Source of the DNA: Onchidella celtica
Taxonomy: Eukaryota > Mollusca > Gastropoda > Systellommatophora > Onchidiidae
NCBI GenBank assembly: GCA_963931925.1
Contig: OZ007582.1
Span: 34,720,469 to 34,784,468 of the forward strand
Reading direction: 5' to 3'
Length of the DNA stretch: 64,000 nt
Shown here: positions 1 to 12,655 of the stretch, in pieces
Layout: each line of letters starts with the position of its first letter
How positions within the stretch are numbered: the stretch's first letter is position 1
The notes under the pieces: model-generated
Database searches by the model: none
What the model saw: the letters and a program-made list of their open reading frames with translations, nothing else
What the model was told of the DNA's origin: nothing
Position numbers and translations under genes: made by a program

Positions 1-151
1 TCATCCATCAATTAATCTATCTACCTATCATTTATATATCTATCTATCTATCAACAATCTATCTACGTATTTTTCGTCCATCCATCCATCCATCTATCTC
101 TCTATCTATATATCTATCTATCTGTCTGTCTGTCTATCTATCTGTCTATCC

Positions 152-184
<33 letters not shown>

Positions 185-466
185 CCTATTTCGTCCATTT
201 TCCATCTATCTCTCTGCCTGTCTATGTTTAATCCATCTATCTATCTATCTATCTGCCTATCTATCCTCCGTCCATCTATGTATTTATCATCCATCCATCT
301 ATGTATTTATCATCCATCAATCTATCTAACTATCATCCATCAATCTATCTTTCTATCTATTATCCATCTATATATCTATTATTCATCTATCTTCCTTTCT
401 GTCTACCTGTCTATCTGTATATCTGTCTATCTATCATCTATCTTTTTTATTTATCTAACATCTATA
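1..466. repeat. ATCT/CATC microsatellite, imperfect
   Basis: Nearly all of this stretch is ATCT tetramers with CATC, GTCT and ATTT interruptions. The long open frames across it, rich in Ser, Ile, Tyr and Leu, come from the repeat and are not genes. It abuts the 5' break of the reverse transcriptase fragment that follows. Confidence 0.95.
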
Positions 467-1461
467 TGTTATTAAACTTGCAAAAAAAGACTTCTATGTC
501 ACTAAACTTCCAAATTCTACATCTTGTAAGGAACTTTTTAGTATTTGTGATGAACTCACAGGGAAAAGAAAGGAAACACCTCTACCCACAATTTACGAGA
601 ACAATTTGTTGCCCAATGTTTTTGCTGATTATTTTGATAAAAAAGTTACAACTATCCGAGAAAATCTTGACAGTTTTGATGCCATTGATCATTTTGATGA
701 GTTTCAGGGAAATCCTATAGACACTTTTGGTGTTGTGTCGAATGAATCTGTAAAATCTATCATCATGGCATCGCCATCAAAATGTTGTGACCTCGATCCT
801 ATTCCTACATTTTTGGTTAGATCTTGTATTGATGAACTGGTTCCAACTATTACAAAAATAATAAACAACTCTATTTTAAGTGGGTCTGTCCCTGATTATT
901 TTAAAACAGCCTGGGTAACACCACTTTTGAAAAAAACGACTCTTGATCAAAATATGTTGAAAAATTATAGACCCGTCTCAAACCTTCCTTTTCTTTCAAA
1001 AATCCTTGAAAAGGTGATATTACAACAACTAATGTGTCATTTGAGAAATAATGACCTGTTGGAACCATTTCAATCTGCTTACAGAAGTAACCACAGTACT
1101 GAAACTGCACTATTAAGAATCAAGAATGACATATTAGTAAAGGCAGATTCTGGAAATATTACTCTGCTAAATTTGTTGGATCTATCAGCAGCGTTCGACA
1201 CCATCGATCACGAAATCCTGCTCAGAAGGCTAGAAACATCGTTTGGAATCAGAGGGGTCGCCCTTAAATGGGTCGAATCTTACCTGTCAAATCGCCACCA
1301 ATTTGTTGTAACCAACAAAATAAGATCTTTTTCTTATGCGCTTCAGTATGGCCTACCACAAGGCTCAGTGCTTGGTCCTATTTTGTTTACTATCTATACT
1401 ATTCCACTTGTACATGAAATAAAGAAATTTAATTTACAATATCATTTCTATGCTGATGATA
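467..1461 (+). pseudogene. CR1/L2-like LINE reverse transcriptase, 5'-truncated and cut by gap
   Basis: This is part of a non-LTR retrotransposon ORF2, which makes cDNA by target-primed reverse transcription. One frame is open from about 467 to the gap at 1462. A pre-RT linker (FADYF near 621) is followed by fingers/palm motifs: NYRPVSNLPFLSKILEKV, HSTETALL, LLDLSAAFDTIDHEILL (palm Asp), GLPQGSVLGP, and YADD at 1449-1460, where two catalytic Asp are visible. The phrases DLSAAFDTIDH and NYRPVSNLPF are typical of the CR1/L2 group of LINEs; the exact clade is unresolved. The endonuclease domain is missing because the left side is microsatellite. No stop or frameshift is seen in the remaining frame, so decay is mainly by truncation. 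Everything after YADD is lost in the gap. Confidence 0.88.
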
Positions 1462-1661
1462 NNNNNNNNNNNNNNNNNNNNNNNNNNNNNNNNNNNNNNN
1501 NNNNNNNNNNNNNNNNNNNNNNNNNNNNNNNNNNNNNNNNNNNNNNNNNNNNNNNNNNNNNNNNNNNNNNNNNNNNNNNNNNNNNNNNNNNNNNNNNNNN
1601 NNNNNNNNNNNNNNNNNNNNNNNNNNNNNNNNNNNNNNNNNNNNNNNNNNNNNNNNNNNNN
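1462..1661. other. Assembly gap (200 N)
   Basis: A run of exactly 200 N interrupts the reverse transcriptase just after its YADD motif. A round-number gap beside microsatellite suggests an unresolved scaffold join, so the true distance is unknown and the sides may not be contiguous. Confidence 0.99.
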
Positions 1662-1740
1662 GTATATTCGTTTGCTATTTTATGCAACTGACGAGTTGAT
1701 GGATGGATACAGCATGAGTATGTATCTTATCATCCATCTC
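1662..1740. other. Short unique segment after the gap
   Basis: About 80 bases between the gap and the next microsatellite. It could be the 3' end of the CR1-like element, but no homology is visible. The ATCT run just after it could have grown from a LINE 3' tail. Confidence 0.4.
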
Positions 1741-1745
1741 TGTAT

Positions 1746-1835
<90 letters not shown>

Positions 1836-2233
1836 GTCTGTCTATCTGTCTATCTGTCTATCCGTCTATCCGTCTATCCGTCTGTCATCCATCTATGTAT
1901 CTATCTATCTGTCATCCATCTATGTATTTATCTATCTGTCATCCGTCTATGTATCTATCTATCTGTCATCCATCTATGTATCTATCTATCTATATATCTA
2001 TCTATGTATCTATCTGTCTATGTATCTGTCTATCTATGTATCTATCTATCTATGTATCTATGTATCTATGTATCTGTGTATCTATCTATCTATCTTTTTA
2101 TTTATCTTTTATCCGTCTCTCTATTTATCTATCTATCATCTATTTATCTATCTATCTATATATGATCCATCAATCTCTCCATCATCCATCCATCCATTCA
2201 TCCATCCGCCCGTCCATCCATCCATCCATCCAT

Positions 2234-2269
<36 letters not shown>

Positions 2270-2389
2270 CCATCCATCATCCATCTATCTCTCTATCTAT
2301 CATCCGTCTATTTATCCATCCATCTATTTATCCATCCATCTATTTATCCATCCATCTATTTATCTATCCATCCATCCATCCATCCATCC

Positions 2390-2438
<49 letters not shown>

Positions 2439-2440
2439 AG
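1741..2440. repeat. ATCT then ATCC microsatellite
   Basis: A pure (ATCT)n run (about 1749-1850) grades into ATCT with GTCT and ATGT variants, then into (ATCC)n around 2205-2280, then back to pure ATCT at 2391-2440. Long open frames here are repeat artefacts. Confidence 0.96.
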
Positions 2441-3304
2441 GTGGTGAATAAAAATATAGTGTAACTAAGAAATAGCGTGATTGTTCAGTTAAAACATGTT
2501 AGGTCCTTCTTTATCTCATGCAAAATTGGATTTTCCCAGTATACTATAAAAACGCTCTTAAGCGATGTTTAGGCTAGCGGCGCATCAAAAGATAGAACTA
2601 TGATCAGATGTGAGAGCTGCCGCATTTTGCGTGCTCTGATTTCGCAGCGCCACCTAACGGTGGAATGGGGAAAAAAATATGTTAAAGCCTCTCTGTTTTA
2701 AAACGAATTAGCTCTTCACATGTAGGCCTACCATTTGTATTTGTATATTTCTGTTATCTCATTTGGGAAATTTGTCTTAGTGTCATTACAGCCCAGTTAC
2801 ATGTCGGCTAAATATCACATACAACAATAGTGGTAAATACCTCTCGATTTTATCTGACTTTCTTTTTTGTACCAACACAATAAATTGATTGTAACACATC
2901 CTAATGCACAGCTTATTACAATGGGCGCTACAATAGCCAAATTCTTTCCGACACTCGTACTCGTAGACAGAACTGTTGAACGTGTTTGTGAACACTTTAA
3001 TCTTTGTGGCAGTGTTGAGTGTGTTTGGTTAAATTTATGCTGATACAAGAAGTAACAATGAGATGACATTGTCACTCCTAGTGAATTACTGCAGTCTTAC
3101 AATCTCCACCCACAGCTTAAGGCGACCACTAAAATGTTCTGTCCAAGTGCACATTGCTGCACATTGGTAAATAAGGATTCTATTCCCGACATTTTAACTC
3201 CCAATGCACGTGAACACGAGAACAAACTTTTCTTTCTTTCGCGTGAGGGAGTTGTCTGGCCTCAATTAACTTCTAGAAATTACTTCTGTCTACCGTTTTA
3301 TTAG
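2441..3304. other. Intergenic, one short SINE-like fragment
   Basis: No supportable gene. At about 2755-2805 the sequence resembles the segment at 29388-29432 next to the SINE in the RTE-like element (shared phrases CATTTGGGAAATTTG and CAGCCCAGTTA), so it is probably a remnant of the same repeat tail. Confidence 0.5.
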
Positions 3305-3455
3305 CATACATACATACACGCGCTTTACACACACTCACACACACACACAGGCACACAATGACACACACTCTCACACTACACACTTTCACACACACACACA
3401 CCCACCCACCCACACACACACACACACATACAAATAACACATATACCCCCACACA
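3305..3455. repeat. CA-rich microsatellite
   Basis: An imperfect (CA)n tract with CACACC and CTCACA interruptions. Confidence 0.93.
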
Positions 3456-5289
3456 CATTCATACTTTGTTTTTTACGTCAAAATGAAAATATTAAAAAAC
3501 AAAGAGTTAAGAGCATCTTTTTAAAACTTTGTGTCACCCCCCACCCGCTCTTTGTTTTTACCTCTTTTACCCAGAGATGACGTGAACAAGTTAACGGCAG
3601 GTTTGTCTTCAAGGGGTGAGTTTCTCCTGTGTTGTGTTGTAGCCAAATCATTATGAGAATGTCAGTCAGGCATAGCAATTGCTCACTTCAAAGTAGGTAA
3701 ACCGTGCATGTGTAATAATATATAGACTATATACATATTTACAAAACTTTGATATTTTAAAAAATATCTTTTAGTTTTAAGAGTTGGTAATTTTTCAAAC
3801 ATATTTCTTTGTTTTTTTTTTATGCGCAAAGTAGAATGTGGGCAGCAAATGAATGTGCCATGTTACAAATAGTAATTCCTGAAATGTAGCCAACATTTAT
3901 GCCCCAGGATAGTTGATAAGGATGGAATAATTTTCAATTAAATGGAAAATAGATGGATGATAATTATATACGTGATTCCCAAATGCAGCAGTAACTGTTG
4001 TTCTAGCAGAAAAACAACTTTTGCGTCATGCCATGGAGTCGGGCTTTGCTGTTTTTTTTGCATTTCTTTTACGAAAAAAAAAAAAGATCGTATTTGAAGT
4101 GTTTGGCTGGGAACTTACATAACATGGCCGGTGTTAATACAAAACATGGAATATATAGAATTATATCTGAGCCAAAAAATAAATTCATTTTTTCTTTTTT
4201 GGTTTGAGGAGAAAAATATAAATTATACAAAATGGGAGCTTCCATGACACCGAAACTTCATATTCCTCACAAGTATCAACATTATGCCCTCAGATAAGAA
4301 TAATAAAACACATAAAAAAAGGGGGGGAGGGGGAGTACACAGTAATTATTTATTACCTCGAGCGACCTCTCCTTACGCAGTTTCGGCTTTCTTCCTCAGC
4401 CTGAAGTTCAATATTTAATTACGTTTTCCCTCCTCTTCCCGTCGTAGAGATTCGAAACCTCATTAATTATTCATTACCAGCTTGAGAAAAAACCTTTGTT
4501 AATTAGATGCAGGATGAACATGAACCCACCCTCGCCCCCAGTATCGTTACACCTCTGTCGCTCCACCTAGAACATGTTTGTAATACAGTTGTCACCTAAT
4601 TATACCTGTGACTTGAGGAAGAAACTATTTGACTGAGATGTTGGTTACGCTAGTACGTGATATCGACGACATCGTGTCACCATCAATATTTTTGTTACTC
4701 GAGGCTTTGCTATACACAACTTTTTCTGGGTGCTACTTTTGCCTTAGCTTTAAGCCTTGCTGCCCCCCCCCCCCCAGTTTTCTGTGTCTGTGTGTTTATA
4801 TAATTTTTCGTCAATCGACTACAACTGGATATTCTCTGAGCGTTCTGCTTGGCCACCTCGGATTCTACACATGCTTACATACAAGTAACAGAATGATGTT
4901 TCTTGGTCCCTATCAGCCAGTGTTTAACAAAAGACATGGGCATCGCTTTTCCCTGACTTTTTTGGGCATTTCCCGGTGTTTTTCTTAACCAGACGGCCTT
5001 TGTTGTGTTTCCACGTTTCCCGAGTTATCCTGGTCTACTATCCTGCACTCGCATGAAGGATTTGTGTTTGTCATTCCTTGTCCTTATTATCGAGAAGATG
5101 GGGGATTATTTACACGATCCTTATCCCATTCCCCTAAGGGAGATTAGAGGTTTCTACCTGTTTCTGGGACTTTCTAATCTGTTTTTTTTTTTTTTGGCAT
5201 CAGAATTTCAATCAAACCCAGAGGGTGAGCACTGGTATCTTTATGTATCTGAAGAAAAAAAAACTCTTAGTTTTTAGTTTTGTGTATCT
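3456..5289. other. Intergenic, AT-rich with homopolymers
   Basis: No gene, RNA or transposon recognised. It has poly(T)/poly(A) tracts, a G run near 4321 and a C run near 4763. Short open frames lack recognisable domains. Confidence 0.5.
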
Positions 5290-8200
5290 GGCGTTAATTT
5301 GTTCTTCATCCCATTGCCTCAAGTAACATCCGGACTCTGTGCAGGACCTTATAGCAAATCTCCTAAACATTATTGTTCTTCATCCCATTGCCTCAAGAAA
5401 CAACCGGACTTTGTGCATGACTTTTTAGCCCAGGACCTTTTACCCCATCTCCCCTGCAATATTGTCCATCCCATTGCCACAAGTAACATAATACGGAGTT
5501 TGTGCATGACCTGTTTGTCCATCTCCAATGCATATTTTTTTATCATGCATTTGTTTCAAATAACACCCAGACTTCTTGCTTGATCTTTTCGTCCATCTCC
5601 ACTGCATATTATTATTCATCCCATTGCCTCAAATAATACCCTGACTTCCAGCATGACCGTTTAGCATATCTCCCTAACATTATAGTTGTTCATCCCGCTG
5701 CCTAAAGTAAAACTCGGACTTTGTGCATGACCTTTTAGCACATCTCTTCTACCTTATTGTTCTTCATCCCATTGCTTCAAGTGATACCCGGACTTTGCGC
5801 ATGACTTTTTAGCTCATCTCATCTTCATTATTTTTCTTCATCCCCTTGGTTCAAGTAACATCCTGACTCTGTACATGACCATTAAGCCGATCTCCTCTAC
5901 ATTATTGTTATTCATCGAATTGCCGTACATAACACCCGGACTTTGTGCATGACCTTGTAGCCCATGTCCCATACATTCTTCTTTATCCCATTGCGCCAAA
6001 TAACACCGGGACTCTCCGCTTGACCTTTTACTCATCTCCACTACATATTGTTCCTCATTACGTTGTTTCAAGTTACACCCGGATTTCCGCATGTCCTTTT
6101 TCAGCCCATCTCCCCTACATTATTGTTCTTCATCACATTGGTTCAAGGAACACCCGGACTTTGTGCATGGCCTTTTATCTCATCTCCGATATATAGTTCT
6201 TTATCTCATTGATTCAAGTAACAGCCGGACATTGTGCTTGACCTTTTTTACCCATCTGCCCTACATTGTTGTTCTTCATTTCATTGGTTCATGTAACACC
6301 CGGACTTCGAGCAGGACCTTTTAGCCCATCTCTTCTACATATTATGGTTCTTCATATTATTAGTTCAAGTAACACTCGAACCTTCTGCATGACCTTTCAG
6401 CCCATCTCTTCTACATATTATGGTTCTTCATATTAGTTCAAGTAACACCCGAACCTTCTGCATGACCTTGTAGCCCATCTCCCCTACCCATTGTCCTTCA
6501 TCCCAATAGTTCAAGTAACATCCGGACTCTGTGTTTGACCTTTTTGCCTATCTCCTACACATATTTTTTCTCACCCTTTTGCTTCTAGTAACACCCAAGT
6601 AACACCCAGACTTTGTACATGATCTTTTCGTCCATCTCCCTTGCACATTGTTCTTCATCCCATTGCCTGAAATAACACCCGGACTTCCAGCTTGACCTTT
6701 TAGCATATCTATCCTACATTACTGTTCTTCATCCTATTGTCTTAAGTAACCAACTGAATTTGTGCATGACATTTCAGCCCATATCCCCTACATTTGTTCT
6801 TCATCCCATTGAAACAAGTAACACCCAGACTTTGTGCATGATCTTTTAGCCCATCTCCTCTAGTGTTCTTTATCCCATTGCCTCAAGTAGTATCCGGACT
6901 TTGCGCATGGCCTTTTATCCCATCACCTCTACATTACTGTTCTTTATCTAATTGCGTCAATTCACATGCGGACTCTGTTCATGACCACAGCCAATCTCCC
7001 CTATATTATTGTTATTCATCGAACTGCAGTAGGTAACACCCGGCCTTTGTGCATGAACATTAAACCCATGTCATCTAAATTCTTCTTCTTCATCCCATTG
7101 GTTCAAGAAACACCCGGACTCTGTTCATGACCATTTATTCAATTTCCCCTACATTATTGTTCTTCATTTCATTGGTTCATGTCACACTCGGACTTTGCAC
7201 CTGACATTTTAGCCCATCTCCGATAAATAATGTTCTTCATCCCAATGGTTCAAGTAACCCCCGGGCATTGTGAATGACCTTTTTGCCCATCTCCCCTACA
7301 TTATTGTTCTTCATTTCATTGGTTCAAGTCACACCCGGACTTTGGGCATGGAATTTTAGCCAATCTCCCCCCCCCCCCCCCACACACACACACACATTGT
7401 TGTTCTTTACCCCATTGCCTCAAGTAACACCCGGACTTTGTGTATGATCTCTTAGCCCATCTCCTCTACAGTATTGTTCTTCACCCCATTGATTCAAGTA
7501 ACAACCGGACCTTGACCTTTCATCTAATCTTCCCTACATTATTGTTATTCATCCCATTGGTTCAAGTAGATTCTAACACCTGGACTTTGTGATCTTTTAG
7601 CCCATCTCCGATTTAAATTTTTTCTTCATCCCATTGGTTCAAGTAGATTCTAACACCTGGACTTTGTGATCTTTTAGCCCATCTCCGATTTAAATTTTTT
7701 CTTCATCCCATTGGTTCAAGTAGATTCTAACACCTGGACTTTGTGATCTTTTAGCCCATCTCCGATTTAAATTTTTTCTTCATCCCATTGGTTCAAGTAG
7801 ATTCTAACACCTGGACTTTGTGATCTTTTAGCCCATCTCCGATTTAAATTTTTTCTTCATCCCATTGGTTCAAGTAGATTCTAACACCTGGACTTTGTGA
7901 TCTTTTAGCCCATCTCCGATTTAAATTTTTTCTTCATCCCATTGGTTCAAGTAGATTCTAACACCTGGACTTTGTGATCTTTTAGCCCATCTCCGATTTA
8001 AATTTTTTCTTCATCCCATTGGTTCAAGTAGATTCTAACACCTGGACTTTGTGATCTTTTAGCCCATCTCCGATTTAAATTTTTTCTTCATCCCATTGGT
8101 TCAAGTAGATTCTAACACCTGGACTTTGTGATCTTTTAGCCCATCTCCGATTTAAATTTTTTCTTCATCCCATTGGTTCAAGTAACATCAAGACCCTGTG

Positions 8201-9190
8201 TTCATGAACATTTAGCCCATCTCCCTTACTTAAGACAATTTGATGAATAAAAATAATGTAACACCCGGACTTTGTGCATGACCTTTTAGCCCATCTCCGA
8301 TTCATATTGTTCTTCATCTCATTTGTTCAAGCAACACCCAGACTCTGTGCATGACCTTTCTGCATATTTTTCCCTGCATGTTGTTGTTCATCCCATTGCC
8401 TAAAACAATACCCTTACTTAGTCAAGACCTTTTTGTCCATCTCCTGAACATATTGTTGTTCATCCCATTGCCTCAAGTACCACCCGGACTTTGTGCATGA
8501 CCTTTTAGCCCATCTCCGTTGCATATTTTCTTTATCCTTTAGAATCAAGTAAGACCCGAACTTTGTTCATGACCCTTTTGCTCATCTCATCTACTTTAGC
8601 GTTCTTCCTCCAATTGTCTCAAGTAACATCCGGTCTTTGTGCTTGAGCTTTTTGCCCATCTCCCTACATAGTAATCTTTTTTTCATTGCCTCAAGTAACA
8701 CCCGGACTTTGAGAATGAATTTTTGCCCATCTCGATACAGAGTAATCTTTTTTTTTCATTGCCTCAAGTAACACCCGGACTTTGAGAATGAATTTTTGCC
8801 CATCTCCAATACAATTAAAAAATTTGTTCTTTATCCGTTGGTCTCAAGTACCACTCGGACTTTATGGATGACCATTTTGCCCATCTCCCCTACATTGTTA
8901 TTCTTCATCCCATTGCCTCAAGTAACACCTGGACTTTGTGCATGACCTTCTAGCCCATCTCCCCTACATATTGTTCTTTATCTATTTGCCTCAAGTAACA
9001 CCCAGACTTTCTGCATTTGCACCCGTCTCCCCTACAGATTTTTCTTCATCCTTTTGCTTCAAGTACCACCCGGACTTTGTCCATGACCTTCTAGCCCATC
9101 TCCGTTGCAAACTTTCTTTATCCTTTAGAATCAAGTTCCACTCGGATTTTAAGCATGACCTTTTCGCCCATCTCCCCTATATATTATTGT
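5290..9190. repeat. Minisatellite, about 74-bp unit, roughly 50 copies
   Basis: Divergent tandem copies contain, in order, a TTCTTCATCCCATTG box, a CTCAAGTAACACCCGGACT box, GTGCATGACCTTTTAGCC, and CATCTCCCCTACATTATTG. Unit length varies from about 66 to 90 bp through small indels, and most copies differ by several bases, so the array is mostly old. A homogeneous block inside it is listed separately. Open frames here are shadows of the repeat. Confidence 0.94.
7564..8179. repeat. Eight near-identical 77-bp tandem copies inside the minisatellite
   Basis: The AAGTAGATTCTAACACCTGG box begins at 7564, 7641, 7718, 7795, 7872, 7949, 8026 and 8103, a constant 77-bp spacing. The copies look identical, unlike the divergent neighbours. 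The variant carries a GTAGATTCTAACACC segment and a GATTTAAATTTTTT tail not seen elsewhere. This indicates a recent local amplification, or a repeat copy number set by the assembler. Confidence 0.95.
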
Positions 9191-9640
9191 TTCCCCATTC
9201 CTGAAGATGTAGTGTTTTATCCTCTCTCCCCCTCCACGTCTTGTTCCATTTTCTCTTAGTCTTACATCAAGAGAAGTGCTTTATTTTTCTTCCACGTCAC
9301 GTCCTTCATTCTTCATTCCTTTGTAAGCAATACCTCTTATTATTGTTCCGTGTGGGGGGGGGGGGGTGGGGGTGAGCGAGGGGTTCTCGAAGACTTATAT
9401 CGAACTGATCGACAACGATTGACCTACATATCTCCCTTTAACAGAGGAAATGAAGAGGAAATGGGCTTTATAACTATACCGAAGAGCTGGATCCTGATTT
9501 CCCATGTAATTCCTTTTTACCGTGGAAATGGACCATAAAATGTGTTTCCATATCTTATATCCAACAGATGACTTTCATTCAAAGTCCACGCGTCTTGTGA
9601 CAATAAGATAGGCTTGTTGCTTATTCTATATTTGGACATT
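9191..9640. other. Intergenic
   Basis: Nothing recognised apart from a G run at about 9353-9366. Confidence 0.5.
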
Positions 9641-10112
9641 CAGACTTTGGAGAGATTTGATTTTGTTTCGCTGTTTCTCAAACTCCTAGCCTCCACTTGA
9701 AGATATGAGAAACCTTCTCTCTTTCTCGAGAGTCTTTATATCCAGAGAGACTTTTTATACCACAGTTTAGGAGAGACTGTACTTGGCTTCACTGTTTCCT
9801 GAACTCCTAGCCTGCACTTGAAGATGCAAGAAACTTTCTCTCCTTCTTAAGATTTTGGAGAGATTCCGTTTTGCTTCATTGTTTCCCGAACTCCTAGCCT
9901 GCACTTGGAGATGCAAGAAACCTTCTCTCCTTCTTAAGATTTTGGAGAGATTCCGTTTTGCTTCATTGTTTCCTGAACTCCTGGCCTGCACTTGAAGATG
10001 CAAGAAACGTCTCTCCTTCTTAAGATTTTGGAGAGATTCGGTTTAGCTTCATTGTTTCCTGAACTCCTAGCCTGCACTTGAAGATGCAAGAAACGTCTCT
10101 TCTTCCAGAGGA
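9641..10112. repeat. Minisatellite, about 86-bp unit, five copies
   Basis: Copies share TTTTGGAGAGATTC, TTCATTGTTTCCTGAACTCC, TAGCCTGCACTTGAAGATGC and AAGAAACCTTCTCTCC. The TTTTGGAGAG box recurs at 9853, 9940 and 10026 (spacing 87 and 86). The leftmost copy (about 9654-9767) is the most divergent. Confidence 0.93.
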
Positions 10113-10864
10113 TCTCATACCCAGATGTTTTTCCCTTTCCCCATCTCCTCTCCCCCCCCCCCCCCCAAAGAGGAGTGGGGACTATACTTTTCTGTAATCT
10201 CTTCTCTCCAAGTCTGTGTCATGAAAAATGATTTCTTTTGTTCTTTTTTTCATCTCTCACTGATTTGGTCATCAACGGAACTGAATCTTCTGTATTCTAA
10301 CCATTTCTGAATCGTCTGCTCATTCCCGAATTCAACGTTAGTTAAACTCATTTTATTTCTTTCTGGTAGTCCATTTCCTCGGTGTAGTTCCACCTTATAC
10401 TGTACAATTTATAAAAATCATGTTTCACAATTTATATAGTTTTCTTCTTCAACTCCTGATCCCCTAGCTTAGTCCTCTGGCAGTGCACCCGTTACGCAGA
10501 ACGTCTGGTTCCCTCTTTCTACATAAATAAAATTATTCTGGAATCCGGATCACCCCTTCACCCCCCCCCCCCCCCCCACCTCAAAATCGTCCCCACATGT
10601 TTATAATACATAGAAACTAAGCCATGTCCTACCAATTGCCTCTTTTCCAGGTTACTGAGCAGTGGGGATATTCATGCTTCCCCCCATCTTATTTTCATAT
10701 TTAAGTATGGTTTCGTTATATTCCTCTAATATAATAAACAAAGGGTTAGGTCCCCCCCCCCCCTCTTCAACCATAATTATTCCAGCTCTATCATGTGGTT
10801 GGTCTAGTCATCAAATTGCTTCACTTTCTCTCTTCTGTTATACTTTCCCACCCCTTTCTGTTTA
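10113..10864. other. Intergenic with poly(C) runs
   Basis: No gene seen. C homopolymers near 10151, 10561 and 10753. Confidence 0.5.
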
Positions 10865-12655
10865 GGAGATGAAGCCTAGTAATAGACTGTTTCCAAACTC
10901 CCTTTATGCTCAGGAGCTGGGCTTAATACTTGTCTCTCTACCAACCTCCTTTATGTTTTGGGGATATTACATGTTTAGGAGATGGGCTTAGTAATAGTCT
11001 ATCTACCCGCCCCCTGTATATTTTGGAGATGGGCTTAGTAGTCTCCTATCTAACCACCAATATTTCATGTTTAGGAGATGGGCTTAGTAATAGTCTATGT
11101 ACCCACCTCATTTATGTTTAGGAGATGGGCTCAGTAATCGTCTATGCACCCACCTCCTTTAAGTTTAGGAGATGGGCTTAGTAGTAGTGTATGTGCCAAC
11201 CCCCATTACGTTAACTAGATGAGCTTATTAATAGTCTGTCTACCCACCTCCTTTATGTTTAGGAGATGGGCTTAGTAATCTTTCATCCACCCACCCCTTT
11301 ATGTTTAGGAGATGGGCTTAGTAATCGTTCATCCACCCACCCCTTTATGTTTAGGAGATGGGTTGAGTAATCGACAGTCTACCCACCCAATTATCTTTTC
11401 GAGATTGGCATAGTAATGGTATATCTACCCATCTCTTTATGTTTAGGAGATGGGGTTGGTAATCATCTATATACCCACCCCCTTTATTTTTAGGAGATGG
11501 GCATAGTAATCGTACATCTACCCACCCCTTTTATGTTTAGGAGATGGGCTTAATAATAGTCTATTTACCCACCTCCTTTATGTTTAGGAGATGGGCTTAG
11601 TAATTGTCTCCGTACCCACCTCCTTTACCTTTAGGAGATGGGCTTAGTAATCGACTATGTACCCAGCCCCTTTGTGTTTAGGATACCGGCTTAGTCATCG
11701 TCTATGTACCCACCCCCTTTATGTGTAGGAGATTGGCTTAGTCATAATATAATTATGTACCCACCCCCTTTATGTTTCGGAGATGGGCTGAGTAATCGTC
11801 TATCTACCCACGCCCTCATTTTAGGAGATGGGCTTACAAATTCTCTATCTACCCACCCCCTTTCTGTTTTGGAGATGGGCTTAGTAATAATATATATATC
11901 CACCTCCTTATATTTAGGAGATGGGCTTAATAATAGTATATCTACCCACCTCTTTTCTGTTTAGGAGATGGGCTTAGTAATAGTATGTCTACCGACCCCC
12001 CTTATGTTTTGGAGATGGGCTTAGTAATCGTCTATCTACCCACCTCCTTTGTGTTCATCAGATGGACTTAGTAATAATATATCCACCGACCTTCTTTATG
12101 TTTAGAGATTGGCTTAGTAATCGTCTTTCTAGCCACCTCATATTTCGGAGATGGGCTTAATAACCGTCTACCCACTCCCTTACATGTTTAGGAGATGGGC
12201 TTAGTAAGAGTATATCTACCCACCGCCTTTATTTTTGGAGATGGGCTTAGTTATCGTCTATTACCCTCTCAATTATATTTAGGAGATGGGCTTAATCGTC
12301 TATCTACCCACCCCCTTCATGTTTAGGTGATCTGCTTAGTAATAGTATATCTACCCAATTCAATTATGTTTTGAAGATGGGCTTATTAATCGTCTATCTA
12401 CCCACCCCTTTATATTTCTAGGAACTGGGCTTAGTAATTGTCTGTCTACCCACCTACTGTTATGTTTAGGACGTGGGCTTAGTAATCGTCTATCAACCTA
12501 CCACCTTTATGTTTACGAAAGGGGCTTACTAATCCGTCTCTCTACCCACCCTATTTATGTTTAGGAGATGGGCTTAGTAATCGTCTATTTAACCACCCCC
12601 TTAATGTTTAGGATATGGGCTTAGCAATCGTCTAAGTACATCCTTCCTTTATGTT
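10865..12655. repeat. Minisatellite, about 47-bp unit, roughly 37 copies
   Basis: The consensus reads TTTATGTTTAGGAGATGGGC, TTAGTAATCGTCTATCTACC, CACCCCC. Copies differ by point changes and 1-5 bp indels, and some lack a box. It is unrelated to the 74-bp array upstream but shares its T/C-rich strand bias. No coding frame persists through it. Confidence 0.94.

Noticed and set aside
1450-2464. Ser/Ile/Tyr/Leu-rich and His/Pro-rich frames
   Set aside because: Translations of ATCT and ATCC microsatellites, partly through N.
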